Positions 33,250 through 44,659 of a stretch of 64,000 nucleotides of DNA are shown here, in pieces. The stretch is from Dugong dugon. Its lineage: Eukaryota; Chordata; Mammalia; Sirenia; Dugongidae. The stretch covers positions 63,708,734 to 63,772,733 of the forward strand of contig CM057462.1 in NCBI GenBank assembly GCA_030035585.1. The letters are read 5' to 3'. Position numbers and translations under genes: made by a program. The notes under the pieces were generated by a model that saw nothing but the letters and a program-made list of their open reading frames with translations, was not told the DNA's origin and did no database searches. How positions within the stretch are numbered: position 1 is the stretch's first letter; each line of letters begins with the position of its first letter.

Positions 33250-36200
33250 AAATTCACTCAGCATAATGACCTCCAGCTTCCTCCATGTTATGTTTCATAG
33301 CTTCATCGTTGTTCTTTATCGTTGCGTAGTATTCCACTGTGTGGATATACCATAATTTGTTTATCCATTCTTCCATTGATGGGCACCTAGGTTGTTTCCA
33401 TCTTTTTGCTATTGTGAACCGTGCTGCAATGAATATGGGTGTGCATATATCTATTCATGGGACAGCTCTTATTTCTCTAGGATATATTCCAAGGAGTGGG
33501 ATAGCTGGAGCATATGATACTTCTATTTCTAGCTTTTTAAGGAAGAGCCAATTTTAAAATTTTACATTCCCACCAACAGTGTAGAAGTGTTCCGGTCTCT
33601 CCACAACCTCTCCAGCATTTACTGTTTTGTGTTTTTTGTATTAATGCTAGCCTTGTTGGGGTGAGATGATATCTCATTGTAGTTTTGATCTGCATTTCTC
33701 TAACGGCTAACGATCGTGAGCATTTCTTCATGTGTCTGTTAGCTACCTGAATATCTTCTTTGGTGAAGTGCCTGTTCATATCCTTTGCCCATTTTTTAAT
33801 TGGGTTATTTGTCTTTTTGTTGTTGAGGTTTTGCAGTAGTATCTTATAGATTTTAGAGATTAGACACTGATCGGATTTGTCGTAACCAAAATTTTTTTCC
33901 CAGTCTGTAAGGTGTCTTTTTACTCTTTTGGTGAAGTCTTTTAATGAGCATAAGTGTTTAATTTTTAGGAGCTCCCAGTTTTCTAGTTTCTCTTATGGTA
34001 CTTGTCCAGTGTTACTTATGGTTTGTACTGTGTTTATGCCATGTATTAGGGCTCCTAGCACTGTCCCTATTTTTTCTTCCATGATCTTTATCATTTTCAA
34101 TTTTATATTTAAGTCTTTGATACATTTTGAGTTAGTTTTTGTGCATGGGGTGAGGCATGGGTCTTGTTTCAGTTTTTTGCAGATGGATATCCAGTTACTC
34201 CAGCACCATTTGTTAAAGAGACTGTCTTTTCCCCAATTAATGGACTTTGGACCTTCGTCAGTATCAGCTGCTCATAGGTGGATGAATTTATGTCTGGATT
34301 CTCAATTCTGTCCCATTGCTGTATGTATCTGTTGTTGTACCAGTACCAGGCTGTTTTGACTACAATAGCGGTATAATAGGTTCTAAAATCACGTAGCGTG
34401 AGGCCTCCCACTTTGTTCTTCTTATTGAGTAATGCTTTATTTATTCAGGGACTCTTCCCTTTCCATATGAAGTTGGTGATTTGTTTCTCCATCTCATTAA
34501 AAAATGCAGGTGGAATTTGGATCGGGATTGCATTCTATCTGTAGATTGCTTTGGGTAGAATTGACATTTTCACAATGTTGAGTCTACCTATCCACGAGCA
34601 AGATATGTTTTTCCATTTACGCAAATCTCTTCTGGTTTCTTGCAGTAGTGTCTTGTAGTTTTCGTTGTATAGCTCTTTTACACTCTGGTTAGATTTATTC
34701 CTAAGTATTTTATCTTCTTGGGGGCTATTGCAAATGGTATTGATTTGGTGATTTCCTCTTCGAGGTTCTCTTTGTTAGTGCAAAGGAATCCAACTGATTT
34801 TTGTATGTTTATCTTGTAGCCTGAAACTTTGCTGAAATCTTCTATTAGTTCCAGTAGTTTTCTTGTGGATTCTTTTGGGGTTTTCTGTGTATAAGATCAT
34901 ATCATCTGCAAATAGAGATTCTTTGATTTCTTCCCTACCAATTTAGATGACCTATATTTCTTTTTCTAGCCTAATTGCCCTGGCTAGGACCTCCAGCACA
35001 ATGTTGAATAAGAGTGGTGATAAAGGACATCTTTGTCTGGTTCCCTTCTCAAGGGGATGCTTTCAAAGTCTCTCCATCTAGGATGATGTTGGCTGTTGGC
35101 TTTGTATAAATGCCCTTAATTATATTGAGGAATTTCCCTGCTATTCCTATGTTGTTGAGAGTTTTTATCATGAACGGGTGTTGGACTTTGTCAAATGCCT
35201 TTTCTGCATTGATTGATAAGATCATGTGTTTCTTGTCTTTTATTTAGGTGATGGATTACATTGATTGGTTTTCTAATGTTGAACCATTCCTGCATACCTG
35301 GTATAAATCCCGCTTGATCATGGTGAATTATTTTTTTGATATGTTGATGAATTCTATTGGCTAGAATTTTGTTGAGGATTTTGGTGTCAATGTTCATGAG
35401 GGATATTTGTCTGTAATTTTCTTTTTTTTGTAGTGTCTTTACCTGGTTTTGGTATCAGGGTTATGCTGGCTTCATAGAATGAGTTTGGGAGCATTCCATC
35501 ATTTTCTATGCTCTGAAATACCTTTAGTAGTAATGTTGTTAACTTTTGTCTGAAAGTTTGGTGGAATTCTCCAGTGAAGCCATCCGGGCCAGGGCTTTTT
35601 TTTGTTGGGAGTTTTTAAATTACCTTTTCAATTTCTTCTTTTTTTATGCATTTATTTAATTGTTCTACCTCTGTTTGTATTAGTTTAAGTAGGTAGTGAT
35701 TTTCTGGAGATTTGTCCATTTCCTCTAGGTTTTCAAATTTGTTAGAGTACAATTTTTCATAGTATTCTGTTTTGATTCTTTTAATTTCAGTTTGGTCTGT
35801 TGTGATATCACCCATCTCATTTCTTATATGAGTTATCTGCTTCGTCTCCTGTTTTTCTTTTGTCAGTTTGGCCAATGGTTTATCACTTTTGTTGATCTTT
35901 TCAAAGTACTAGCTTTTGGTCTTGTTAACTCTTTCAATTGTTTTTCTGTTCTCTATTTCTTTTAATTCTTCTCTAATTCTTATTATTTCCTTCTTTTTGG
36001 TACCTGAGGGTGTCTTTTGCTGCTTTCTTTCTACTTGTTCTGGTTGTAGGGTTAATGTTTTGATTGTGGCCCTTTCTTCTTTTTGGATGTGTGCTTTTAT
36101 TGCTATAAACTGACCTCTGAGCACTGCTTCTGCTGTGTCCCAAAGGATCTGGTAGGATGTGTTTTCATTCTCATTTGATTCTATGAATTTCTTTATCCCA

Positions 36201-37008
36201 TCCTTAATTTCTTCTATAATCCAGTAGTTTTTCAGCAAGGTATTGTTCAGTTTCCATGTGTTTGATTTTTTTTTTTTTTCCTTGCTTTTTCTGTTGTTGA
36301 TTTCTACTTTAATGGCTTTATGGTTAGAAAACATGCTTTGTAATATTTTGATGCTTTGGATTTTATTAAGGCTTGCTTTATGACATAATATGTGGTCTAT
36401 TCTGGAGAATGTTCCATGTGCGTTGGAAAAGAAAGTATACTTGGCTGCTGTTGGGTGTAGTGTTCGGTATATGTCTATAAGATCAAGTTGGTTGATTGTA
36501 GCATTTAGCTCTTCTGTGCCTTTGCTGAGCTTCTTTCTCGATGTTCTGTCCTTCACCAAAACTGGTGTGTTGAAGTCTCCTACTACTATTGTGGAGCTGT
36601 CTATCTCTCTTTTCAATGCTGTTAGAGTTTGTTTTATGTATTTTGGAGCCCTGTCATAGGTGGTAAATGTTTATTATAGTTATGCCCTCCTGGTGTATTG
36701 ACCCTTTAATCATTATATAGTTTCCTTCCTTATCATTTGTGGTAGATTTCACTTTAAAGTCTATTTTGTCGGAGATTAATATTGCCACTCCTGCTTTTTT
36801 TTGAGTGTTGTTTGCTTGATATATTTTTTTCCATCCTTTGAGTTTTAGTTTGTTTGTGTCTTTAAATCTAAGGTGTGTCTCTTGCAGGCAGCATATAGAC
36901 AGATCGTGTTTTTTTTACCCAATCTGCCACTCTCTGTCTCTTTATTGGTGCATTTGGTCCGTTTACATTCAGTGTAATTATTGATAGGTATGAGTTTCAT
37001 GCTGTCAT
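33250..37008 (-). pseudogene. L1 ORF2 (endonuclease-RT), disrupted
   Basis: About 3.76 kb, near the human ORF2 size (1275 codons). Order on the minus strand: endonuclease end 'STIVVGDFNTPV' and 'SRIDHILCHKASLNKIQ' (36616-35909), a linker 'EYYEKLYSNKFENLEEMD' (about 35800), RT start '[20 protein letters not shown]' (about 35370), a C-domain '[20 protein letters not shown]' (about 34400), and the cysteine motif '[19 protein letters not shown]' (about 33620). Stops and frameshifts split it into at least five frames, so it is not functional. The start is set by similarity to L1 ORF2 beginnings. Confidence 0.88.
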
Positions 37009-37453
37009 TTTGATGTCTTTTTTGTGTGTGTTGTTCACAGTTTCTTTGTTCCAGTTAATTTTCTGTGCTGAGTCATTTTTCTTTATGTGTTTTCTTTTCA
37101 TCTTTTTCATTGTTGTTTTGTGTTTGCTGAGTCTTTATATTTTTCTAGTTTTTTATTTTGACTTATAGGATTGTTAGTTTCCTTTGTGGTTATCTTAATA
37201 TTTACCCCTATTTTTCTAAGTTTATACCAGTCTTTTATTTCTTTATATCGCCTTGACTTCCTCTCCATATGAAAAATTTATGTCTACGTTTTTTAAGTCC
37301 CTCTTTTTTGTTTTAGTGTTGTCATCTTTTACATATTGACATCTGTTTCCCTATTTTCAGTGTTTTAGCTTTGATTTACTTTTGTGACTTCCCTATTTGC
37401 ATTGATATCTGGTTGCTCTGTCCTGTGTTCTAGTCTTGGGTTGTTATCTGATG

Positions 37454-38439
37454 TTACTGATTTTCTAACCAGAGGAATCCCTTTGGTATTTCTTGTAATT
37501 TTGTTTTGGTTTTTGCAAATTCCCTCAACTTCTGTTTATCTGGAAATACCCTAAATTTGCCATTATATTTGAGAGACAGTTTTGCTGGATATACATTCTT
37601 GGCTGACAGTTTTTTTCCTTCAAGGCTTTATATATGTCATCCCATTGCCTTCTTGCCTGCATGGTTTCTGCTGAGTAGTCAGAGCTTATTCTTATTGACT
37701 CTCCTTTGTAGTTGACTTCTCATTTATCCCTAGCCACTCTTAAAATTCTCTCTTTATCTTTAGTTTTGGCAAGTTTGATTATACTATGTCTTGGTGACTT
37801 TCTTTTGGGATCTACCTTATGTGAGGTTCAATGAACATCTTGAATAGATATCTTGTCATCTTTCACAATATCAGGGAAGTTTTCTGCCAACAAATCTTCA
37901 ACAATTCTCTCTGCATTTTCTGTTATCCCCCCTGTTCTGGTACTCCAGTCACTCGTAGGTTATTCCTCTTGATACAGTCCCACATAATTCATAGGGTTTC
38001 TTCACTTTTTTTAATCCTTTTATCTGATTTTTCCTCAAATAAGTTGGTGTCAAGTGTTTTATCTTCAGTCTCACTAATTCTGACTTCTGTTGCCTCTGTT
38101 CTGCTCTCTATTATGACTCTCTATTGAGTTCTCTAATTCTAAAATTTTACTGTTAATCTTCTGGATTTCTGATTGCTGTCCCTCTATGGATTCTTGCAGC
38201 CTGTTAAATTATTCATTATGCTCTTCTCTAATCTTTTTAATTTCCTCTATTGCATGTTCTGCATTTTGCTCAATTCCCTTCCTAATTTCTTGAAGAGTTC
38301 TGTATTCTGCCTCCGGTAATTCCAAGAAATCTTCCTCCTCTGGAAAATTTCTAGATTCTTTATTTTGGGAGCTTGCTGAAGCCATCGTGGATTGCCTCTT
38401 TTTGTGATTTGATATTGACTGCTGTCTCTGAGCCATCAA
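37454..38439 (-). pseudogene. L1 ORF1 (nucleic-acid chaperone), disrupted
   Basis: The minus-strand start (38439) gives 'MMAQRQQSISNHKKRQSTM', then a charged helical stretch ('LQEIRKGIEQNAEHAIEEI') consistent with the ORF1p coiled coil. The C-terminal end (about 37640-37454) reads in another frame 'KLSLKYNGKFRVF' and 'DKQKLREFAK', the conserved ORF1p C-terminal domain, ending at a TAA at 37456-37454. The span is 986 bp, about the size of human ORF1 (338 codons) but not a multiple of three, so at least one frameshift is present. Confidence 0.85.
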
Positions 38440-39794
38440 TAAGTTAATTATATTTATTTATTTTATGTTTGCTTCCTGTGTCCTAGCTTCTTGTTTTGTT
38501 TTGATATGCCCAGATAGGCTGCTCGTATGAGCTAGTTTGATTATTGGCACCTTTGAAGCTCTAATGTCCTGTCACCAGGTGGTTAGCTCTGTTACTAGGT
38601 ATGTGAGCTTAGGGGCCCGCCCACTCCTCCTGTATAGATTCAGCTCAGGTACCCAGGTAGATAGTCACCAAGTGTGTGGTATAGGCTCTCACTTACAGTC
38701 TTAGACAGGCATGGGTGATTGGTGTGGGCATAGGCATCTGGCTGCAGAAGGGCACACTCTGAGCAAGGCAGGGGGCTGACAGCCACCCCTGAGTGTCCAG
38801 GAGGAAGGTGTGTCCCTCTTTCCTAGAGTGCGTAGGTGGGTGGGTTTTACAGCCAGACTATGAGCACCTAATGCTTTTGGCTGTAAGGACTGGGGGGCAC
38901 CTCTTATTCATGGGCCCCTCTCGCAGGTGGCTAGGTGGTGTGGGTGGAGCCACCAGTCCTCAGGCCGCTGATGTGGGTAGGTGAAGACCGCGCTTAATGG
39001 ACAGAGCAGTGTCAAATGTCAAGAACCTGCCACTTCACAGCTGAAACAGTTGAAGTTAGAGTTCCAGTATATACCCTGTTGTACTGCGGTAATGAGGGTC
39101 TATGCTGTTGAGATGGGCCCACACAAGTCTATGCAGGAGGAAAGGTGCTCAAAGTCCATGGATCCCTTATGCCTGTGCCTAGACAAAGGAGCTGTGTCTA
39201 CCCTGGGTTCCTGGCTTAGGGGAGCCAGCAGTTTATTTTTGCCCATTTGTTAATTTGTTCACTCTCCAAGGCAGGGAGAATGGCTCAGGGCGTGTGACAG
39301 ATCCTACTTCTGGCCCAGGGGACTCGGCAATTGTTGAAGCTGGTCCGGGACCCAGTGCAGAGCAGGCAGCGGGGAGGTAAATGGGAGAGAGGTTTTTCCC
39401 TAAAGGGGGTGTTTTTGATCCACGCGGTAAGCCATATGTAAGTACTTATCTTTCACCAATGAGGGCTGCTTCTCACTGGTTCTGGGTGGCTGTGTGGACT
39501 CTCAGTGGCTGGGTCTCTGCTGGCATGGAAAATGTACCTCCTGAGCACAGCCGCTTGCCTGCCTCACTGCTCACCCCCAAGCTGATCAGGCCTGAAGGGC
39601 TCAGACTCTCACCAGGTCAGGTCTGGCAACTCCTCACTGCTTCCAAACCTTCTCTCCCTCCCCCTGCCACTCAGTCCAGTTCTTCAACTTTATCTTTGAT
39701 GTTCAGGGCTCCCAGATTTCCATATATAATCGAATCACTTGTTTTTTCTGGTGTTTGTTGTAAGAGGGTCCACCGGCAGCATCTGACTACTCCA

Positions 39795-39803
39795 CCATCT
39801 TGG
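39795..39803 (-). promoter_or_regulatory. YY1-like site at L1 5' end
   Basis: 'CCATCTTGG' on the plus strand ('CCAAGATGG' in L1 sense) lies about 10 bases from the L1 5' end. A YY1 site at this position is established for human L1, where it sets the transcription start. Its role here is inferred by analogy. Confidence 0.6.
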
Positions 39804-39827
39804 TCCCACCTCCTCAAATCTATTCTT

Positions 39828-40799
39828 GAGATAATCTCTAAACTCAGGTGGGATATACTCAAGTTCGTACTTTGGCTCTTATAGACTTGTTCTAATTTTC
39901 TTCAGTTTCAACCTGAACTTGCATATGAGCAATGATGGCCTGTTCCACAGTTGGTCCCTGGCCTTGTTCTGACTGATGATGTTGAGCTTTTCCATCATCT
40001 CTTTCCACAGATGCAGTCGATTTGATTCCTGTGTATTCCATCTGGCGAGGTCCATGTGTATAGTCGCAATTTATGTTGGTGAAAAAAGGTATTTGCAATG
40101 AAGAAGTCATTGGTCTTGCAAAATTCTATCTCTTGATCTCTGGCATCGTTTCTATTACCAAGGCCATATTTTCCAACTACTGATTCTTCTTCTTTGTTTC
40201 CTACTTTCACATGTCAATCACCAGTAATTATCAATGCATGCTGATTGCATCTTCAATCAATTTCGGACTGCAGAAATTGGTAAAAATCTTCAATTTCTTC
40301 ACCTTCAGCCTTAGTGGTTGGTGCTGAAATTTGAATAATAGTCGTTATTAACTGGTCCTCCTAGTAGGCATAAGGATATTATCCTATCACTGACAACATT
40401 GTACTTTAGGATAGATCTTGAAATATTCTTTTTGATGATGAGTGCAACACCATTCCTCTTCAAGTTGTCTTTCCCGGCATAGTAGACCATATGATTGTCT
40501 GATTCAAAATGGCCAATACTAGTCCATTTCAGCTCACTAATGCCTAGGGTATCAAGGTTTGTGCTTTCCATTTCATTTTTGATGATTTCCAATTTTCCTA
40601 GATTCATACTTCTTACATTCCTCATTCTGATTATTAATGGATGTTTGAAGCTGTTTCTTCTCATTCTGAGTCCTGCCACATCAGCAAATGAAGGTTCCAA
40701 AAGCTTGACTCCATCCACGTCATTAAAGTTGACTCTACTTTGAGGACGCAGCTTTTCCCCAGACTTCTTTTGAGTGCCTTCCAACCTGAGGGTGCTCAT
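39828..40799 (-). pseudogene. RTE endonuclease part, disrupted
   Basis: Minus-strand N-terminal half of the RTE ORF. The longest frame (40799-40311) includes 'MRNVRSMNLGKLEIIKNEM' and 'LGISELKW', a stretch seen at the start of apurinic-type LINE endonucleases, then 'SRSILKYNVVSDRIISLCL'. A second frame (40210-39892) holds 'NTFFHQHKLRLYTWTSPDG'. In the family this domain nicks target DNA. It is separated from the RT half by the L1. Confidence 0.85.
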
Positions 40800-41066
40800 C
40801 TTCTGGCACTATATCAGACAGTATTCCACTGCTATTCATAAGGTTTTCACTGGCTAATTCTTTTCAGAAATAGAACACTGAGTCCTTCTTCCTAGTCGGT
40901 CTTAATCTCTAAGCTCCACTGAAACCTGTCTGCCATGGGTGACCCTGCTGGTATTTGAATACCAGTGGCATATCTTCCAGCATCACAGCAACATGCAAGC
41001 TGCCACAGTACACCAAACTGACAAATGCACGAGAGTTTTCTGTTATAGCAGCACTAGATAACTGAA

Positions 41067-41787
41067 AAACCAAGAGTGACCCTCCAGACACAAAGACAGC
41101 AGGACCATGCCAGGAAAATATCTATATAATTGAAGAGAAGTGTTTTCCAGCAAGAAGATTGGTGAGTGCTACTAAATTCATAGATATTTGAACCATGTGC
41201 CCTAGGTATTTCACAGGGTATCTTGACCAGATTGGTCCTGAAAACCCACTCAGTGAACAGCAAAGAAAGAGCTGAGTCAGGACCTAGGACACCTGGATCC
41301 CAGTCTATGCTTAGCCACCAAATCACAGTGCAACCTTGGGCAATTTCCTGCCCTGCTCTGCCTCCGTTTCTTTCTCTCAACTAGATGATCTCAAGGTCAA
41401 ACAGCCTTTGCTGCTCAGAAACACCAGTTAAAATTGCCTCCAAGCATGCTTCACCTTTCTTTTCTCCATCTGAGGGAAAAACCCTCAGACCAGGGGACCT
41501 GCTGGAAGAATTTCTTTCTTTGCATCCATTTAGCATATCAATTCTTGCATTTTCTGATTGAACTTCAGAGCAAAGGACTCTGAAAGCAGAGCTTTGCTTC
41601 TTTAATGCAAAGTTTTACATATTGTCCTAGGCACCTTTGGGTCCTCTTTGCCCTTGAATTTGCCACCTCAGACAGTGACCAGCCCTATTCCCTGGCTGAG
41701 GCCAAGACACATTCTTTCCACTGCTGACTGGGGCAGCTGCCCTTCCCATACATCCTCCACTCCCCCTCTAAAGACTAAAAGCCCAGA
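41067..41787. other. No gene; MIR and a repeat-free stretch
   Basis: A plus-strand MIR lies at about 41270-41400 ('GGATCCCAGTCTATGCTTAGC', 'CAACCTTGGGCAATTTCC'). About 41400-41690 is repeat-free with a run of TTTGCAT/ATGCAAAG-like octamer motifs and could be a conserved element. Confidence 0.45.
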
Positions 41788-42179
41788 TGTCTAGGTTACT
41801 AGTACTGCTATAATATAAATACAACAAGTAAGTGGCTTTAAAGGACAGAAATTTATTTTCTCACAGTTATGGAGGCTAAAAGTATAAATCACGGTCTTAA
41901 GGAATTCTTTGTTGGTAGCCCCTGGCGTTCCTTGGTTCCTTGGCATTCCTTGACTTGTAGATGATCCTCACATGGCATCTGTCTTCCCCTATGTGTTTCT
42001 ATGTCTATTCTAGTCTTTTTATAACTCAGAAGTCACTAAGTTTAGGACCCACACTACACTGGTATAGTCTCACTAACATGACAAAAGAAACCTCCTATTT
42101 CCAAACAGGATTATATCCGCAGGTAAGAAGACCAGGAATTCAACACATATTTTGGGTGGACACAATTCAGTCCATAACA
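41788..42179 (-). repeat. MaLR-like solo LTR, minus strand
   Basis: Reverse copy of the 21775-22209 family, from 'TGTCTAGGTTACTAGTACTGC' to 'AATTCAGTCCATAACA', 392 bp. Flanking pentamers 'CCAGA' and 'CCAGC' fit a 5-bp TSD with one mismatch. Confidence 0.85.
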
Positions 42180-42600
42180 CCAGCCCAAACTGGGATGCAG
42201 AGATGAGGTTGTGCATCCGGAATGCAAACCCCACAAAGAGGGTTGCAGGTGTAAGGTGTTTGTGGGGGAAGCTATGGTTTGCAAGGCTGATGAAACTAAA
42301 CCAAAGCAACTGATGTGCGACACTGAGCCTATGAACTGCGAGAGGCCACGTTGCCATGGCTGGGGTGAAAGGGTCTCACACAAGCTTTTACATATTTCAA
42401 AGCCATTAGCACCCAGGGACCCCTAGACTCCTTCCAGCAGTAGAAGAGGAAAGAAAGCTCAATCTGTGTCTAGGTGCCCTTCCTACCCTGTAGTACTTTC
42501 TCCTTTACCCACTCCACTATGAAACTGCAACCCCAGAAAAAGAGATCTGCTTCTTACCAGAAATGGCCTTCAGAGATGCCACTGTCAGCTATGGCCGTGT
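42180..42600. other. No gene; short cysteine-rich open frame only
   Basis: Unique-looking. A 71-codon frame (42211-42426) is rich in cysteine ('CDTEPMNCERPRCHGW') but has no signal peptide, splice context or recognised family. It is not annotated as a gene. Confidence 0.4.
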
Positions 42601-43025
42601 AACAAGCAGTCTCAGTGACATACCACAATAAACATTCATTTAGCTCAGGCCATCTGCAGGTCAGCTGGTGATCAGCTGATCCAGGCTGGGCTCAGCTGGG
42701 CAGCTCTAAACTACAGGCTGGATCTGGGTCTGCCTCACATTTCTCTCATCCTCCTTGCACCAGCCAGCTAGCTGGGACATGTTCTTATGGCAGTGACAGA
42801 GGCACAAACAGCAAGTGGAAACATATGATGCTTCCTAAGGCATAGATGAGCTGGTACCCTGTCGATTCTGTCCCCTTCCATTGGCCAAAGCTAGTCACAT
42901 GGCCAAGTCCAAAATTGAAGGCCAGGGAAATATATTCTGCCTTAGTGAAAAGAACTGCAAAGTCATATGGCAAAGGGCATAGATACAGGGAAAGATAAAG
43001 AATTGGGACCAATAATTCAATCTAC
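42601..43025 (-). repeat. Ancient interspersed repeat, family not named (copy 1)
   Basis: Contains 'CCTTCCATTGGCCAAAGCTAG' and 'GAACTGCAAAGTCATATGGC', shared with 50327-50480 ('CATTCTATTGACCAAAGTAAG', 'GAGCTGCAAAGTCACATTGC'). The two copies show it is a dispersed element. I do not recognise the family with certainty, and the strand call is arbitrary. Confidence 0.55.
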
Positions 43026-43074
43026 CATAAAAGGAATGACTCCCATAGTACTTCATACCTAGTTGATGGAACAC

Positions 43075-43260
43075 TTTTTCACACTTTCCATAATTTACTC
43101 TTCATAACAACCCTGAAAGGCAGGAATTATATTTCCATTTACAGATGAGAAATTGAAACTTAGAAAGAACATACCCAAGATCACTGTCAGTAAGCAGAAG
43201 AGTACGTACAGCAATCTCTTCATCTAGCTTAAATTCCAGAGTCTTTGCCATCACTTCAAT
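43075..43260 (-). repeat. MIR SINE, minus strand
   Basis: 'CATTTACAGATGAGAAATTG' and 'CTTCATAACAACCCTGAAAGG' are reversed MIR phrases. Confidence 0.7.
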
Positions 43261-44137
43261 GCTAGCTTTCCTTAAGTAGCCCCTAGAAAGCTTGGGATTT
43301 ATGGAAGCATCCTCTATTATTGGTGTCGAGTGACGAATTTTATGTAAGACAAAAGGACTTCAGTTTTCTTAACTATATAAAAAAAAGATACTTGGACAAA
43401 ATCAGGAACAGGAAATACCTGGCAAGCATACTGCCTTTAGCCATTCCTACATTCATGGCAGACATCACTAATCAATGACGGCACTCTTTCCCCACGTGTC
43501 TCAGAATGTTTCTCCCCGCAGCACTGCAGACAGTCACCACTATTGAACTTGAGATGATACAAGAAATGAAGCCTATTTGTAAATGCTTCACTAAACCTTT
43601 TCTGAGACCCATCCATCTGCAGAAGTCCATGACCCTGAAACTAGCCATACTGTGGAACAATAGCAAGGAAAGGCCACCTAGCTGGAATCAGAAGAACTTA
43701 TCCCCACCCTGTGTTCTGGGAAAGACTTTCAACTTCTCTGAGCATTTGTCGTATCAGTTTTGTGACGTCTAAAACCATTCACTATAATTCTGTAAGCATT
43801 AAATGAATACCTACTGTGTGCTAAGCATTGCCATCAAGGAGGTGAAGAAATGTATGGGACACAGTCGCTACCCTAGAAGCAAGGCAGGAGGATGGGGGGA
43901 TGCTTTGATTTCTGACATTCAGTCCAACGTTAATATTCTGCTAGTATGTCACTACAAAGTACAGAACAGTGTCATGGGACCTAGCTGGAAGATATCCTCC
44001 CAGGCAGGGTCGCAGGGGTATTGACAAGAAGATCTGATCTCAGAGTGGGGGTTAGCGAGCACTGCCATTCTCCATGGCTCCCAGGGTAAAAGGCAAATAG
44101 TACTACTGAGCTAAACCTTTCCAAGATCATCTCATAC
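43261..44137. other. No gene or recognised repeat
   Basis: Unique-looking sequence with short chance frames only. Confidence 0.4.
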
Positions 44138-44300
44138 CCTCCAGACTTTAGGGTCAGACAGACCTGGGTGTGAATCCCAGCTTTGTGTACTAGTCTTGTG
44201 ACCTTGGGCCAGCCAATCATGCCCACTGAGTGTCTGGTTTCCTTATCTGTAAAATGGGGAGAATAATCATAGCTGCCACATGGGGTTGTCTGGTATATTA
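44138..44300 (+). repeat. MIR SINE, plus strand
   Basis: 'GACAGACCTGGGTGTGAATCC', 'CTTGTGACCTTGGGCCAGCC' and 'CTTATCTGTAAAATGGGGAG'. A well-preserved MIR. Confidence 0.85.
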
Positions 44301-44370
44301 TAGTCTTAATGTTCTCTAAAGAAACAGATCTTTGAGATATATGTACATATATATGTATGCAAAAAACAAA

Positions 44371-44528
44371 CAAACAAACCCATTGCCATCAAGTCGATTC
44401 TGACTCATAGCAACCCCATCAGATAGAGTAGAACTGTCCCATAGGATTTCCAAGGAGCAGCTGGTGGATTCGAACTGCCAGCCTTTTGGTTAGCAGCCAG
44501 TCTCTTAACCACTGCACCATCAAGGCTC
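44371..44528 (-). repeat. AfroSINE, short type, minus strand
   Basis: From 'CATTGCCATCAAGTCGATTC' to 'CACCATCAAGGCTCC'. The close match to the consensus-like copies suggests a relatively young insertion. Confidence 0.92.
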
Positions 44529-44534
44529 CAGCAT

Positions 44535-44607
44535 ATGTGTGCGTGTGCGTGTGTGTGTGTGTGCGCACGCTACCCTGGTGGCGCAGTGGTTAAGACATTG
44601 GCTTAAT

Positions 44608-44650
<43 letters not shown>
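44535..44650. repeat. (TG)n, AfroSINE head fragment, (CA)n
   Basis: An imperfect (TG)n at 44535-44563, a plus-strand AfroSINE head 'CCTGGTGGCGCAGTGGTTAAG' at about 44573-44593, then a (CA)n tract at about 44611-44650. The two complementary dinucleotide tracts could pair. Confidence 0.85.

Positions 44651-44659
<9 letters not shown>

Larger units (their letters stand above)
32244..39813 (-). mobile_element. Full-length L1 LINE (7570 bp), minus strand, inside RTE
   Basis: A complete L1 with a perfect 14-bp TSD 'TCAAATCTATTCTT' (32230-32243 and 39814-39827) copied from the RTE. Reading the minus strand: a 5' UTR of about 1.4 kb starting 'GAGGAGGTGGGACCAAGATGG' at 39813, ORF1 at 38439-37454, ORF2 at about 37008-33250, and a 3' UTR of about 1 kb ending with a short A-rich tail at 32244. 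This is the youngest layer of the nest. It is full length but mutated, hence probably inactive. Confidence 0.95.
30214..41034 (-). mobile_element. Full-length RTE LINE, split by a full-length L1
   Basis: A minus-strand RTE element. Its 3' end with the reversed (AAC)n tail is at 30214 and its 5' end is at 41034. Removing the L1 (7570 bp plus one 14-bp TSD copy) leaves 3237 bp, the full length expected for the RTE/BovB class. A perfect 12-bp TSD 'GTTTTCTGTTAT' lies at 30202-30213 and 41035-41046. It encodes an endonuclease followed by RT (see the pseudogene entries) but has accumulated stops and frameshifts, so it is not autonomous now. Confidence 0.93.
29459..41066 (+). repeat. MaLR-like LTR, split by nested insertions
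   Basis: LTR left part 29459-29605 ('TGTTATGAATTGAATTGTGTCC'), continuing 29945-30213 after an L1 piece and 41035-41066 after an RTE. The breakpoint at 'GTTTTCTGTTAT' falls a few bases before the expected LTR end ('AGCAGCACTAGATAACT'), which appears at 41047-41063. It is the outer layer of the nest. Confidence 0.9.

Noticed and set aside
42211-42426. Cysteine-rich 71-codon frame resembling a small secreted peptide
   Set aside because: No signal peptide, no partner exons and no family match that I can support. Cysteine count alone is weak evidence.
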